Assembly: GCF_963455295.1 (NCBI RefSeq)
Contig: NZ_OY734020.1
Location: 434,001 to 498,000, forward strand
From: Candidatus Thiodiazotropha sp. CDECU1
GTDB lineage: Bacteria; Pseudomonadota; Gammaproteobacteria; Chromatiales; Chromatiaceae
Length of the DNA: 64,000 nucleotides
Direction of reading: 5' to 3'
Notes under the pieces: model-generated
Seen by the model: the letters and a program-made list of their open reading frames with translations, nothing else
Databases searched by the model: none
What the model was told of the DNA's origin: nothing
Shown: piece by piece, positions 7,968 through 16,559 of the stretch
How the letters are laid out: every line of letters starts with the position of its first letter
Numbering within the stretch: position 1 is the first letter of the stretch
Made by a program: the position numbers and the translations under genes

Positions 7968-10355
7968 CTATTTGCCGCGAAACAGCAGGGGCACTACATC
8001 CTCGAATATAGAGGCGAAGTGGACCTTGAGTCCTTTGCGGATATGCTCAGGTACCTCTTCGTAGTCGCTGCGATTATCTTCCGGCAATATCAACTCCCTG
8101 ATCCCGGCACGTCGGGCGGCAATTACCTTCTCGCGGATACCTCCCACCGGGAAGACCTGACCGGTCAGGGTCAACTCGCCGGTCATGGCGATATTCCGCA
8201 CCGGTTTTTTCCTCGCCAGGGAGAGTAGTGCCGAGGCCATGGTGATGCCCGCGGAGGGACCATCTTTCGGTGTGGCGCCCGCAGGCACATGCAGATGGAT
8301 GAATGCCTTGCTGAAAAAGTCCTGATCGGCAGCAAACTCATCCGCATGGCTTACGATATAGCCATAGGCGATCTCTGCGGACTCGCGCATCACATCCCCC
8401 AACTGGCCGGTGAGTTTGAAACCCCGGTTGAATTCGTGGGTGGCGACCGCCTCGATGTTGAGGGTAGCGCCGCCCATCGCGGTCCAGGCCAGGCCAGTTA
8501 CCACCCCGGCGCCGCTCAGATTGCGTTCATCCTTGAATACGGGACCGCCCAGATAGTCCTTGAGGCCATCCTTGGTCACCTCAATCGGTTTCTTCGCCCC
8601 CTCGAGGATTTTCACCACCGCCTTGCGTACTATCTTGCCGATCTGTTTCTCCAGGCGGCGGACACCGGCATCCCGGGCATAGCCTTCGATAATGGCTCGC
8701 AGGACACTGCTGTTGAGTTTCAGGTCACTGCGTTTCAATCCCGCCCGTTGCAGTTGTCGCGGCAAAAGATATTTTCGCGCGATCTGCAGTTTTTCGCTGG
8801 CGATGTAGCCCGACAGGGCAATCGTCTCCATGCGGTCGAGCAGGGGTCTTGGAATAGTATCGAGCTGATTCGCGGTACAGATGAAGAGTACCTTCGAGAG
8901 GTCGAAACGCAGATCCAGATAGTGGTCGAGGAAATCACTGTTTTGCTCGGGATCGAGCACTTCCAACAATGCGGAGGCGGGGTCCCCATGATAGGAGGCA
9001 CCGATCTTGTCGATCTCATCGAGCATGATCACCGGGTTTTGGGTTCCCGCATCTTTCATCGCCTGCAGAAACTTGCCCGGCATGGCGCCGATATAGGTGC
9101 GCCGGTGTCCCTTGATCTCAGCCTCATCGCGAATGCCGCCCACGGAGAAACGGTAGAATTTACGTCCGAGGGCCTCCGCAATGGAGTGGCCGATGGAGGT
9201 CTTGCCGACGCCGGGTGGGCCCACCAGCAGGATGATGGAACCCGCGATCTCTCCCTTCATGATACCGAGGGCGAGGAATTCAAGGATGCGTTCCTTGACA
9301 TCGTCCAGGCCGTAGTGGTCCTTATCCAGGGACTTGCGGGCGAACTGCAGGTCGAGCTTGTCCTCCGAGTGGCTGCCCCAGGGCAGCAGGGTGATCCAAT
9401 CCAGATAGTTGCGGGTTACCGAGTATTCCGGTGAGCCGGGTTCCAGCACCGCGAGTTTGTCCATCTCCTCTTCGACCCTTGCCTGGGCCTGCTCGGTCAG
9501 GGTCAGTTTTTCGAGCCTTTCACGGAACTTGTCCAACTCGGCGGTTCGGTCGTCCTTCTCTATCCCCAGTTCCTGTTGAATCGCCTTCAACTGCTCGCGC
9601 AGCAGAAACTCCCGTTGCTGCTTCTCCATGCGCTGTTCCACCGTTTTACGGATCGAGGCCTGGGCCTTGACCACCTCCAGTTCGCGATGCAGCAGTTCCA
9701 ACACCTTTTCCATGCGGGGCAGGAGTTCGACGCTCTCGAGAACCCCCTGAAGTTGGAATTTATCCGAGGTGGTGAGGCTGGCGGCGAAGTCGGTCAAGTG
9801 GGATGGGTCATCCGGACCAAAGCGGTCGAGGAACATCCGCAGCTCTTCCGCATAGAGGGGGTTGAGAGGCAACAGCTCCTTGATGGTATTGATGATTGCG
9901 ACTGCATAGGGTTTGATCTCCTTGCTGTCACTGGCCGGCTCGGGCAGATACTCGATCTGGGCGGTGAAGGGGGTTTGCGGGTGCACGATTTCATCGATAC
10001 GGAAACGTTGCAGACACTCCACCAGCACCTGTAAGCGGTTTTCCGAGCGCTGTACGCGATGCACGCGGCAGACTGTGCCGATGCTCTTGAAGCTGTCGGG
10101 TGTGGAGCTTTCGGCGGTTTCCGCATCGGACAGAACCACCCCAAGCAGGTTGTGGGGGGAGCTCATCACCGCGTCCATGGTCTTCTCCCAATGGGCCTGA
10201 TCCATCAGCAGTGGTACCGCCTGACCGGGAAAGAAGGGCCTGGCCGAGACAGGCAACAGGTGGATCAGGTTGGGCAGGACCTCGTTGGATCGCGCCAGGG
10301 TGTTACCGCTTATGACCTCGACAATCTCTTCTTGGTTATTCTCGTCTTCCTGCAT
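7968..10355 (-). CDS. lon: ATP-dependent Lon protease
   Basis: Cytosolic AAA+ serine protease for misfolded and regulatory proteins; 795 aa, the usual Lon length. The N-terminal substrate-binding domain begins LPNLIHLLPVSARPFFPGQ, a coiled-coil region follows (about 180-300), then the Walker A GPPGVGKTS and Walker B VIMLDEIDK of the AAA module. The C-terminal protease domain has PKDGPSAGITM with catalytic Ser at about 701 and the paired Lys at about 743 (GGIREKVIAA). The acidic start MQEDENNQEEIVEVISGNTLA is longer than in E. coli Lon and suggests the second Lon paralogue found in some gammaproteobacteria. GGTAGC precedes the ATG. Stand-alone transcription from the 10.4 kb gap is likely. Confidence 0.95.
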   Translation of the reverse strand: MQEDENNQEEIVEVISGNTLARSNEVLPNLIHLLPVSARPFFPGQAVPLLMDQAHWEKTMDAVMSSPHNLLGVVLSDAETAESSTPDSFKSIGTVCRVHRVQRSENRLQVLVECLQRFRIDEIVHPQTPFTAQIEYLPEPASDSKEIKPYAVAIINTIKELLPLNPLYAEELRMFLDRFGPDDPSHLTDFAASLTTSDKFQLQGVLESVELLPRMEKVLELLHRELEVVKAQASIRKTVEQRMEKQQREFLLREQLKAIQQELGIEKDDRTAELDKFRERLEKLTLTEQAQARVEEEMDKLAVLEPGSPEYSVTRNYLDWITLLPWGSHSEDKLDLQFARKSLDKDHYGLDDVKERILEFLALGIMKGEIAGSIILLVGPPGVGKTSIGHSIAEALGRKFYRFSVGGIRDEAEIKGHRRTYIGAMPGKFLQAMKDAGTQNPVIMLDEIDKIGASYHGDPASALLEVLDPEQNSDFLDHYLDLRFDLSKVLFICTANQLDTIPRPLLDRMETIALSGYIASEKLQIARKYLLPRQLQRAGLKRSDLKLNSSVLRAIIEGYARDAGVRRLEKQIGKIVRKAVVKILEGAKKPIEVTKDGLKDYLGGPVFKDERNLSGAGVVTGLAWTAMGGATLNIEAVATHEFNRGFKLTGQLGDVMRESAEIAYGYIVSHADEFAADQDFFSKAFIHLHVPAGATPKDGPSAGITMASALLSLARKKPVRNIAMTGELTLTGQVFPVGGIREKVIAARRAGIRELILPEDNRSDYEEVPEHIRKGLKVHFASIFEDVVPLLFRGK

Positions 10356-10695
10356 GCCGCTACCTTTTTTCTTTAGTTACCCATGGATGGCAATTTACAT
10401 CAGAACAGAAGTTTAGTTGTAAATAATCGTGGATTTCGCAAAGCGCTCCTAGGGCCTGTTACTCATCAGTCAGGAGAGGATCTCTGCGCTGCAAGCTGAT
10501 CAAGTATCAAATATGGGGTCGGTTTACTGAGTTGCAAGTTTAATAGCAAAATCGATCTTGATAGGTAACGAGTATCAATACAGCTGGTAGGGGATTGGTG
10601 GTGGCATGCAGTGTAGCTGCTTGACTCGCGGAGAGGATACCTGGCCGTGATATAGTTGAACCAATCCATCCTAAATCGAATTGAAAAGCCAATAG
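10356..10695. other. Intergenic region between divergent lon and methyltransferase genes
   Basis: This 340-bp stretch must hold the promoters of both divergent genes, but no convincing -35/-10 or heat-shock consensus was found. It contains a reversed copy of the short repeat at 10451-10468. No coding signal was seen. Confidence 0.5.
10451..10468 (-). repeat. Reverse copy of the AACAGGCCCTA intergenic repeat
   Basis: Read on the minus strand this is TGATGAGTAACAGGCCCT, close to the ATTAGTGTTAACAGGCCCTA element at 22163-22195 with a two-base deletion. It lies in the lon-methyltransferase gap. Confidence 0.5.
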
Positions 10696-11385
10696 ATGAA
10701 CACCGAAGACCAGATTAAAGAGCGTTATCAGGGTGACCAGGGTCGTGAATATCACGGCAAGAAACGGGAAATTCCGGAAAATGCATTTCCATGGGTGACC
10801 CAACTCAGGTATGAAAAGATCGCGCCGCAGGTAAAACCGACAGATGTGGTAATGGAGTATGGCGTCGGTTTCGGTTGGAATATCGCCAGGCTGAATTGCC
10901 AAAAGCGTCTGGGATACGATCTGGCACAGCATCTGGCGCCTCTGCTCGACAAGCAGGGTATAGAGTTTGTACCAGATACCTCGATGCTTTTGGATCACTC
11001 GGTGGATGTGATGGTTTGCCATCATGTGCTGGAACATGTGCCGGCACCGATCGAGGTGTTGACGGAGATTCGCCGCTTGCTCAAAAAGGATGGCAGGCTG
11101 TTACTGTTCGTGCCTTACGAAAAAGAGGTGCGTTATCAGAAGTATGACCCTCTGGAGCCCAATCACCATCTGTATGCCTGGAATGTGCAAACCTTGGGTA
11201 ATCTGGTTAGTGATTGTGGTTTTGATATTGTCTCTGGCGGTGTGCGCCGGTTTGGTTATGACCGCTTTGCGGCTAACTGGGCGGATAGGTTGGGATTGGG
11301 AGAATCCGGTTTTCGTTTCATCAGGAGAGTTGTGCATAGTTTAAAATCGGCCAAGGAAGTCTCCATCATGGCCAGGCCACTGTAA
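10696..11385 (+). CDS. Class I SAM-dependent methyltransferase (Methyltransf_11 type)
   Basis: Predicted SAM-binding methyltransferase of 229 aa; substrate unknown. Motif I is VVMEYGVGFGWNIA (about residues 51-64), the acidic residue after strand 2 is in GYDLAQ, and the post-core motif is VCHHVLEHVPAP followed by LLKKDGRLLLFVPYE, the pattern of UbiE/small-molecule and glycan methyltransferases. The protein lacks a signal peptide and is cytosolic. It stands alone, divergent from lon and convergent with the HD-domain gene, so context adds nothing to the substrate question. Confidence 0.85.
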   Translation: MNTEDQIKERYQGDQGREYHGKKREIPENAFPWVTQLRYEKIAPQVKPTDVVMEYGVGFGWNIARLNCQKRLGYDLAQHLAPLLDKQGIEFVPDTSMLLDHSVDVMVCHHVLEHVPAPIEVLTEIRRLLKKDGRLLLFVPYEKEVRYQKYDPLEPNHHLYAWNVQTLGNLVSDCGFDIVSGGVRRFGYDRFAANWADRLGLGESGFRFIRRVVHSLKSAKEVSIMARPL

Positions 11386-11455
11386 TACCTTTTCCTGATT
11401 ACCCACCATGTTCAGCCATCGGAAGTAGATCATCAGGACCGTGGTAGATTCTGAA

Positions 11456-11509
11456 GAGTTTTGAGTTTTGAGTTTTGAGTTTTGAGTTTTGAGTTTTTAG
11501 TTTTTAGTT
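11456..11509. repeat. Tandem heptamer repeat (TTTTGAG)n
   Basis: About seven head-to-tail copies of TTTTGAG; the last units mutate to TTTTTAG. The block spans the intergenic region and the last codons of the HD-domain gene, supplying its stop codon. It is a simple-sequence tract that could slip in length during replication. Confidence 0.9.
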
Positions 11510-12360
11510 GACTTATTCCCGACGAACGGGCCTAGGTAAAACTGGTTATGTTCCACAGCAAAGACATGTGAATGTAGATTGGCAATCCACTGTTTGCCTT
11601 CCTGGGTCAGTTGAAGATAACGCAGGGCGTCTTTCAGATAAGGTTGCGCCTTGTTCCAGAAAAAAACCGGATAATCTTCCGCAAGATCGGCGGCACTGGT
11701 ATAGCCTAGGTTCTGGGCGGTGCCGGTTTCCACGAGTTCGTAGTACAACCCGGTCAAGCGCCGCATATGATCAGGGTCGCCAAGCTGACCGATGAGATCG
11801 GCTGCACGAACCAGGCCGGCCTCGGTATCCGTCTCCTGATGATCAGCCGAATCCGGCACGGGAAATCGGGTCAGCTCAATGGCCCGTGACAGACGTTCGG
11901 TGTCGATATAGGGGACCTCTTTGCCACGGCTCTTGGCGAACAGGATGCCACGATCCACATGATAGGGTGTAAGAAAGGCGTCGGAGGCGCCACGGGGCGG
12001 AGTGATACTGTTTCCTTCGGCATCGATGACAAATTCTGTATCTGTATCACCGGGGCAAACCCCGCGTACATAACCGATGTCGTGCAATAGACAAGCACCC
12101 ATGAAATGTAACCAGTCGTTGGGGCTGACCCGTTTAATCATGTGACGCCCGCGAAGGATAGCCTCGCCAACCAGGGTAACCTGCACCGTATGGTGTACAT
12201 CGTGATAAAGGGCGTCACTGTTTGCTATCAGCTCCAAAATCATGCGTGATGCGTAGTTCAGTGCCTTGGGGTATAAGGGCTCCTGAGGACCATAGAGGCT
12301 AAGATAGGTTTCCTCTATATGGTTGCCTAAGGTATCGATGAGTAGTGTGGTGAGATTCAT
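11497..12360 (-). CDS. HD-domain phosphohydrolase
   Basis: Predicted metal-dependent phosphohydrolase of the HD superfamily, 287 aa. The metal ligand series is visible: His in YHDVHHTVQV (about residues 52-61), the HD pair in ACLLHDIGY (about 92-94), further His/Asp in TPYHVDRG, and Asp in RAADLIGQLGD. The substrate could be a nucleotide or cyclic nucleotide, but no HD-GYP signature is present. The protein's last residues (KSTKN) are encoded by the heptamer repeat, so its C-terminus would change if the repeat count changed. The ATG at 12360 is the only good start. Confidence 0.82.
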   Translation of the reverse strand: MNLTTLLIDTLGNHIEETYLSLYGPQEPLYPKALNYASRMILELIANSDALYHDVHHTVQVTLVGEAILRGRHMIKRVSPNDWLHFMGACLLHDIGYVRGVCPGDTDTEFVIDAEGNSITPPRGASDAFLTPYHVDRGILFAKSRGKEVPYIDTERLSRAIELTRFPVPDSADHQETDTEAGLVRAADLIGQLGDPDHMRRLTGLYYELVETGTAQNLGYTSAADLAEDYPVFFWNKAQPYLKDALRYLQLTQEGKQWIANLHSHVFAVEHNQFYLGPFVGNKSTKN

Positions 12361-12476
12361 TGTACTTCCATGTCTTGATTGCTCTTGCAGAGGGCGGTCT
12401 TATACGGAGTATAGAGCATACCGAATTGATCAGGGAACGGGAATTCCACACTGAGCTACGCGCCATATGGGAATGG

Positions 12477-13007
12477 TTATCTGCACTCACCAATAGAATT
12501 CTCTGCACAGATACGGCCGTCAGTCCAGGTTGCGCCGTCGAACTTCGCTTTTATCAGAATGGCTCCGACCAGATTGGCGCCGCGTAGATCCGCACCACTC
12601 AAGTCAGCATCAAAAAGGCTGGCGCCGCTCAGATTGGCGAACATCAGGTTGGCATTCTGTAGATTGACGCCGTGCATATGAGCGAATTCCAAGTTACTCA
12701 ACATGAGATTGGTATCCTTGAGATTGGCCAGTTGAAAAATCGATCGGGAGAAGTTTGCGCGCTCGAAATTAGATCTGTCGAGACGGGCGGAGGCAAGAGA
12801 GGATTCGTGCATATCCACACCTGGCGCTTGCACATCGATCAGAATTGCCCAGGAACACTGTGCTTCGGGTGTCAGCTGACAGACGCTGTTGACATACGCG
12901 GTCTCGGTGATCTTGTCTGTCCAGGCGCCTGCTTCTACTAGCCAAAGACAGGAGACGAGAAAGAGACAAGCCAAGGATAAGAGATTGGGCTGTTTTGTCT
13001 GGTGCAT
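12477..13007 (-). CDS. Secreted pentapeptide-repeat protein
   Basis: Predicted exported protein of 176 aa. A signal peptide covers about residues 1-27 (LLSLACLFLVSCLWLVEAGA). A short cysteine-containing segment follows (VCQLTPEAQCSW), then about sixteen A(D/N)LXX-type pentapeptides such as FERANFSRS, LQNANLMFANLSGASLFDADLSGADL that would form a right-handed quadrilateral helix. The start at 13007 is preferred because AGGGAG lies 8 nt upstream and it gives a clean signal peptide; an upstream ATG at 13079 would add 24 residues. Function unknown; such folds often act as rigid scaffolds. Confidence 0.85.
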   Translation of the reverse strand: MHQTKQPNLLSLACLFLVSCLWLVEAGAWTDKITETAYVNSVCQLTPEAQCSWAILIDVQAPGVDMHESSLASARLDRSNFERANFSRSIFQLANLKDTNLMLSNLEFAHMHGVNLQNANLMFANLSGASLFDADLSGADLRGANLVGAILIKAKFDGATWTDGRICAENSIGECR

Positions 13008-13192
13008 GGTTACGCTCCCTGATTGATTGTCAGATATCGCGTATCTACTGCAGGGTCGCGATAGTATCGACCGATACATCTTGGTTTGATCGATTAACCT
13101 ATTTTGTGGATGAGATCAGGTTTGTGTTTGACTTAAGACAATTAGCATTTGCTACTGCAGCAACACCTGAAAATGGTAGGAAATCGGCTGAT

Positions 13193-13987
13193 TCAGCCTG
13201 AGTGGTGGAGGTTGGCCAGCTTTACGAACTCGGCGACAGAGAGTTGCTCCGCCCGGCTGCCTGGGTCGATATCCGCTGCCCTAATGGTATCTGCCGGTAG
13301 GATCTTGCTGAGGCTGTTGCGCAGGGTCTTGCGTCTTTGGGAGAAGGCCTGGCTGACCAGTTTGCTGAATAGGGGCCAATCATCGACTCGATAGGCTGAG
13401 GGTTTACTGGGCCGCAAGCGCACGAAAGCGGACTCGACCTTGGGTGGCGGATTGAAGGCGCCGGGGCCGATGTTGAACAGGGAGTTGACCTCGGCCCTGG
13501 CCTGCAACATCACGGACAATCGGCCATAGGTCTTGCTTCCCGGTGCCGCGGCCATGCGATCCACCACCTCTTTCTGTAGCATGAAGTGCATATCGAGGAT
13601 CTGGTCGGATTGGTCCAGGAGATGAAACAGCAATGGGGTGGATATATTGTAGGGCAGGTTGCCGACTACTCTGAGGGGACGGCCCGCTTCCGCCAACTGA
13701 GAAAAATCAAACTTCAAGGCGTCGCTGTTGTGGATCTGTAATTTACCCAGGGATGCACAACGCTGCGCCAGCGGAGTGATAAGATCCCGATCCAGCTCGA
13801 TGGCGTGCATCTGACCCACCAAAGTCAATAGCTCGGTGGTGATGGCCCCCTGGCCAGGGCCGATCTCAACCAGGTTCTCCCCCGGCTGAGGTGCGATGGC
13901 CTGGACTATCCGTTGGATGATGCCGGGATCATGAAGGAAGTTCTGGCCAAACCTTTTCCTGGCCCTGTGCGGTGCGGGGTTAACCAT
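13193..13987 (-). CDS. rsmA: 16S rRNA dimethyladenosine transferase
   Basis: Dimethylates the two adjacent adenines in the 3' hairpin of 16S rRNA (KsgA/RsmA), a late 30S assembly step. The 264-aa protein starts RKRFGQNFLHDPGII, the family hallmark. SAM motif I is LVEIGPGQGAIT (about 39-50), the acidic motif is AIELDRDL, and the catalytic NLPYNIS motif IV is at about 112-118. The C-terminal helical domain carries PKVESAFVRL. The usual neighbours pdxA, apaG and apaH are absent here. Length and motifs are complete. Confidence 0.97.
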   Translation of the reverse strand: MVNPAPHRARKRFGQNFLHDPGIIQRIVQAIAPQPGENLVEIGPGQGAITTELLTLVGQMHAIELDRDLITPLAQRCASLGKLQIHNSDALKFDFSQLAEAGRPLRVVGNLPYNISTPLLFHLLDQSDQILDMHFMLQKEVVDRMAAAPGSKTYGRLSVMLQARAEVNSLFNIGPGAFNPPPKVESAFVRLRPSKPSAYRVDDWPLFSKLVSQAFSQRRKTLRNSLSKILPADTIRAADIDPGSRAEQLSVAEFVKLANLHHSG

Positions 13988-14193
13988 GCTGAAAGCAATA
14001 AAATCAATGCGTTGGAAAATAGTGGTCTGGGATTATCCACTAAAACCAGGCGGTTAGGAAATCGGAAGAGAGAATTGAAGTCGTGACGAAAATCGCATCG
14101 ATCATATCTTAAAGATATTTCATACTGGAAATGGTTGCTTTTGAGGAGAGTCCCGAAGAGATGTTACAAAAATTGTCGTGTGGTCTGCGTTGA

Positions 14194-14462
14194 AGATCGT
14201 GGTCCCACGCCCGCAAGCTCGATCTACCAATACAGTTCGATACCGAGGTCAGGCGAATAGCGCGTCAAAACGACAAATGGCATATTGAAACCTCGAAAGA
14301 TACTTTCGAGGCCGATCATGTGGTGGTGGCCACCGGGCGTGAAAAGATCCCGTACATTCCGGACTGGCCAGGCTGTTCGCCATGTTACCGCTGCCGATAC
14401 TTGATGTCGCACTGGCACTGACCCAGCGGCTGGTTGATCGGCGTCGCGATCCTATGTACTAA
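14194..14462 (+). pseudogene. Relic of a flavin-containing monooxygenase fused to another gene tail
   Basis: Translation without a start codon gives KLDLPIQFDTEVRRIAR ... ADHVVVATGREKIPYIPDWPG up to about 14373, an unmistakable piece of an FAD/NADPH monooxygenase (VVVATG then P-x-IPDWPG). The frame then changes and a separate open stretch (LPLPILDVALALTQRL, ending at a TAA at 14460) looks like the C-terminus of a different protein. No ATG, no Rossmann N-terminus and no remaining domains are present. Most simply, a deletion fused two neighbouring genes and the remnant decayed. The surrounding 13988-14538 has no other coding signal. Confidence 0.65.
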
Positions 14463-14470
14463 GATTCAGG

Positions 14471-14492
14471 AATTAGTGTTAACAGTCCCTAA
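14471..14492 (+). repeat. Copy of the ATTAGTGTTAACAG intergenic repeat
   Basis: ATTAGTGTTAACAGTCCCTAA is identical to the 22163-22195 element except for one base in GGCCC, and is followed by CGGGAC that can pair with GTCCC. It lies directly after the relic gene and 47 bp before the next start codon. Confidence 0.6.
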
Positions 14493-14538
14493 CGGGACAG
14501 TGGGTTTCGTTGAACAAACATGAAGTGGAATCAGAACT

Positions 14539-16365
14539 ATGGCTATTAAGAAAATTGCCTTTGTCGCCATGCCCTTCGGCATCAAAGAGACCGGCTGCAG
14601 CGACAAAACGGCTGCGCCGAGCAAAGTCGATTTCGATGCCCTGTGGAATCACGCCTACTATCCTGCGCTGGAACAGGAAGGTTACCTGCCCGTTCGGGCT
14701 GATATGCAAGAGGGTTCGCTGATAATCCGCGATATGGTTGCACAACTGATACTTGCCGACCTTGTTGTGGCTGACATATCGATTCCGAATGCGAATGTCT
14801 ATTACGAGACGGGGCTGCGTCACGGGGGCAGTATCCGTGGATGCCTGCTTTTCAGTGCTAACTGGGCCGATCCTGTATTTGATCTGGCGCAGATACGAAG
14901 AAGTCACTATACCTTGGATACGGATACACCATCAGAGCAGGACTACCAGCAAATTCAACAGGAGATCATGCAAGGTTTGCGTGGCCTGAATGTTTCGAGT
15001 AATCCCGTTCGGGAATTGATTGATCGAAATCTTATGCTTCAGGGTGAAAGTGCGCACTTGAACGAAGTGCGGGACGAAGTCATTCGGTTCCAGACAGATG
15101 TCAGGGCCTGCAAAATCAAGACAAACGCCCAGGAGGCCAAACAGGCCGCTTTAAGGATATTGAGCAGGTATGACCTGGCTAAACTGCCTGACTATTCGAT
15201 TCGAGAGCTGTTTGAGCTTGTACGGGATGTTTTGGGTTGGCAATCGCTGCGTGATTTCTATATGCAGTTGAACAGCAAGCAGCGAAAGACGCCTTTCTTC
15301 CAGGAACAGATAGCCCTTGCCGAGAGTAAAACCGGCGATGTGGATCAAGCGATTGCTGAAATCGAATCCCTGATCGATGAGTATGGAAACAGCGGTGAAC
15401 GCTGTCGCCTGCTGGGCGGATTCTATAAGCAGCGCTATTTTGATTTGGACAATGCGCGTAAGAAAAGGCTGGCGCTGCAGGCTTCGATTAAACACTACGA
15501 AACGGGGTTGAAACTCGATCTCAACGACTATGGCTGTGCACGCAACCTGTTGGTCTTGTATCCATTGGCCGATAAGGGTGCTTATGAAAAAGCCGCTTCA
15601 GACATGGCCGCTCACATTTTACAGGTTTGTGATCACAAGCAACTGCTCAACACTGGCGATAACTGGGTCGACGCTGCCCGCCTGCTTGTGGCATTTCACC
15701 AGGCTGATTTGAGCCGGGCCAGGGAACTTGCCGATGCTGTTGCCCTGCAAGAATTGGCTAACTGGGAAATCGCGTTATGTATCGAGTTTCTTGAAATTCT
15801 GGTTGAACAGATGCCGGAAACATCCCAGGGTGATTTTCATCGGCTGATCGATGACTTCAAGTCCGATATCAGCATCGAGCAAAAAGACCTTGTCCAGGGC
15901 CTCAAGGCCTCCTTGATGGAAACAGGCGTGGATTATAGAAAATACCAAATTATCAAGGCCCGCGCGGCAATGGAGGGGGAGGAGGTGGTTTCGGTTGTTG
16001 CATCAGGGCGCGAGACGGTCAATATCGCCAACAAGGGTGATTACGTGGTTGAAAATCAGACCGGGGCAAAAGAGCGCTACATTGTGTCCGGCACAAAATT
16101 CGAGCAACGCTACACGCAGGAGACTCAGCTCGACGGCGGTTGGAGCACATATATGCCGCAAGGTAGGGTCAAGGGTATCGCGGTGGATCGAGGCATTCTC
16201 AATCTCTTCGATCAACAGGGGTCATTCTATATCACGGCCCCATGGGGTGAGGCCCAGTACGTTGAGGAAGGTGATATGTTCGTTACCACCTTGCCGCTAC
16301 AGGATGATATGGAGATATATCGGATCGCACGTAAAGAGTTTTCGGAGACCTACGAATCTATTTGA
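14539..16365 (+). CDS. Deoxyribohydrolase-fold / TPR protein with PGDYG-like tail
   Basis: Cytosolic 608-aa protein of three parts. Residues about 3-150 (KIAFVAMPFG, YYPALEQEGYLPVRADMQEGS, ILADLVVADISIPNANVYYETGLRHG) match the nucleoside-2-deoxyribosyltransferase/TIR-like fold, where the E of YYETGLRH is the expected catalytic acid. Residues about 220-470 are helical repeats of TPR type, resembling the TRAFs-binding region of ASK/MAP3K5-like proteins. Residues about 495-600 (GDYVVENQTGAKERYIVSG, then a beta-rich segment) resemble the PGDYG domain. From family knowledge, this N-terminal fold plus TPRs is a proposed nucleotide-processing signalling or defence effector architecture; a role in phage defence here is inference. 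It is monocistronic, with no toxin-antitoxin partner visible. Confidence 0.75.
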   Translation: MAIKKIAFVAMPFGIKETGCSDKTAAPSKVDFDALWNHAYYPALEQEGYLPVRADMQEGSLIIRDMVAQLILADLVVADISIPNANVYYETGLRHGGSIRGCLLFSANWADPVFDLAQIRRSHYTLDTDTPSEQDYQQIQQEIMQGLRGLNVSSNPVRELIDRNLMLQGESAHLNEVRDEVIRFQTDVRACKIKTNAQEAKQAALRILSRYDLAKLPDYSIRELFELVRDVLGWQSLRDFYMQLNSKQRKTPFFQEQIALAESKTGDVDQAIAEIESLIDEYGNSGERCRLLGGFYKQRYFDLDNARKKRLALQASIKHYETGLKLDLNDYGCARNLLVLYPLADKGAYEKAASDMAAHILQVCDHKQLLNTGDNWVDAARLLVAFHQADLSRARELADAVALQELANWEIALCIEFLEILVEQMPETSQGDFHRLIDDFKSDISIEQKDLVQGLKASLMETGVDYRKYQIIKARAAMEGEEVVSVVASGRETVNIANKGDYVVENQTGAKERYIVSGTKFEQRYTQETQLDGGWSTYMPQGRVKGIAVDRGILNLFDQQGSFYITAPWGEAQYVEEGDMFVTTLPLQDDMEIYRIARKEFSETYESI

Positions 16366-16559
16366 ATAATGCCTGGAGAATCATGGCCGGCAGCTATCGT
16401 TTGAGATCCCTGCTGCCTGACTTGGTAACAGGCTCCATATGAGTTGAAATTTGGCTGTGTGGAATGTTGAATGAATAGGGATTCGAGAGGCTGATTGACT
16501 TAGTTCGGAGGGGCGTTTAACCTTAGCTGCCCCTTCGTCGTATCAGGAAATACCCTGAC

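Noticed and set aside
8289-9434. 381-codon plus-strand frame opposite lon
   Set aside because: It is the antisense shadow of the high-GC lon gene, has no Shine-Dalgarno sequence, and its composition mirrors lon codon positions.
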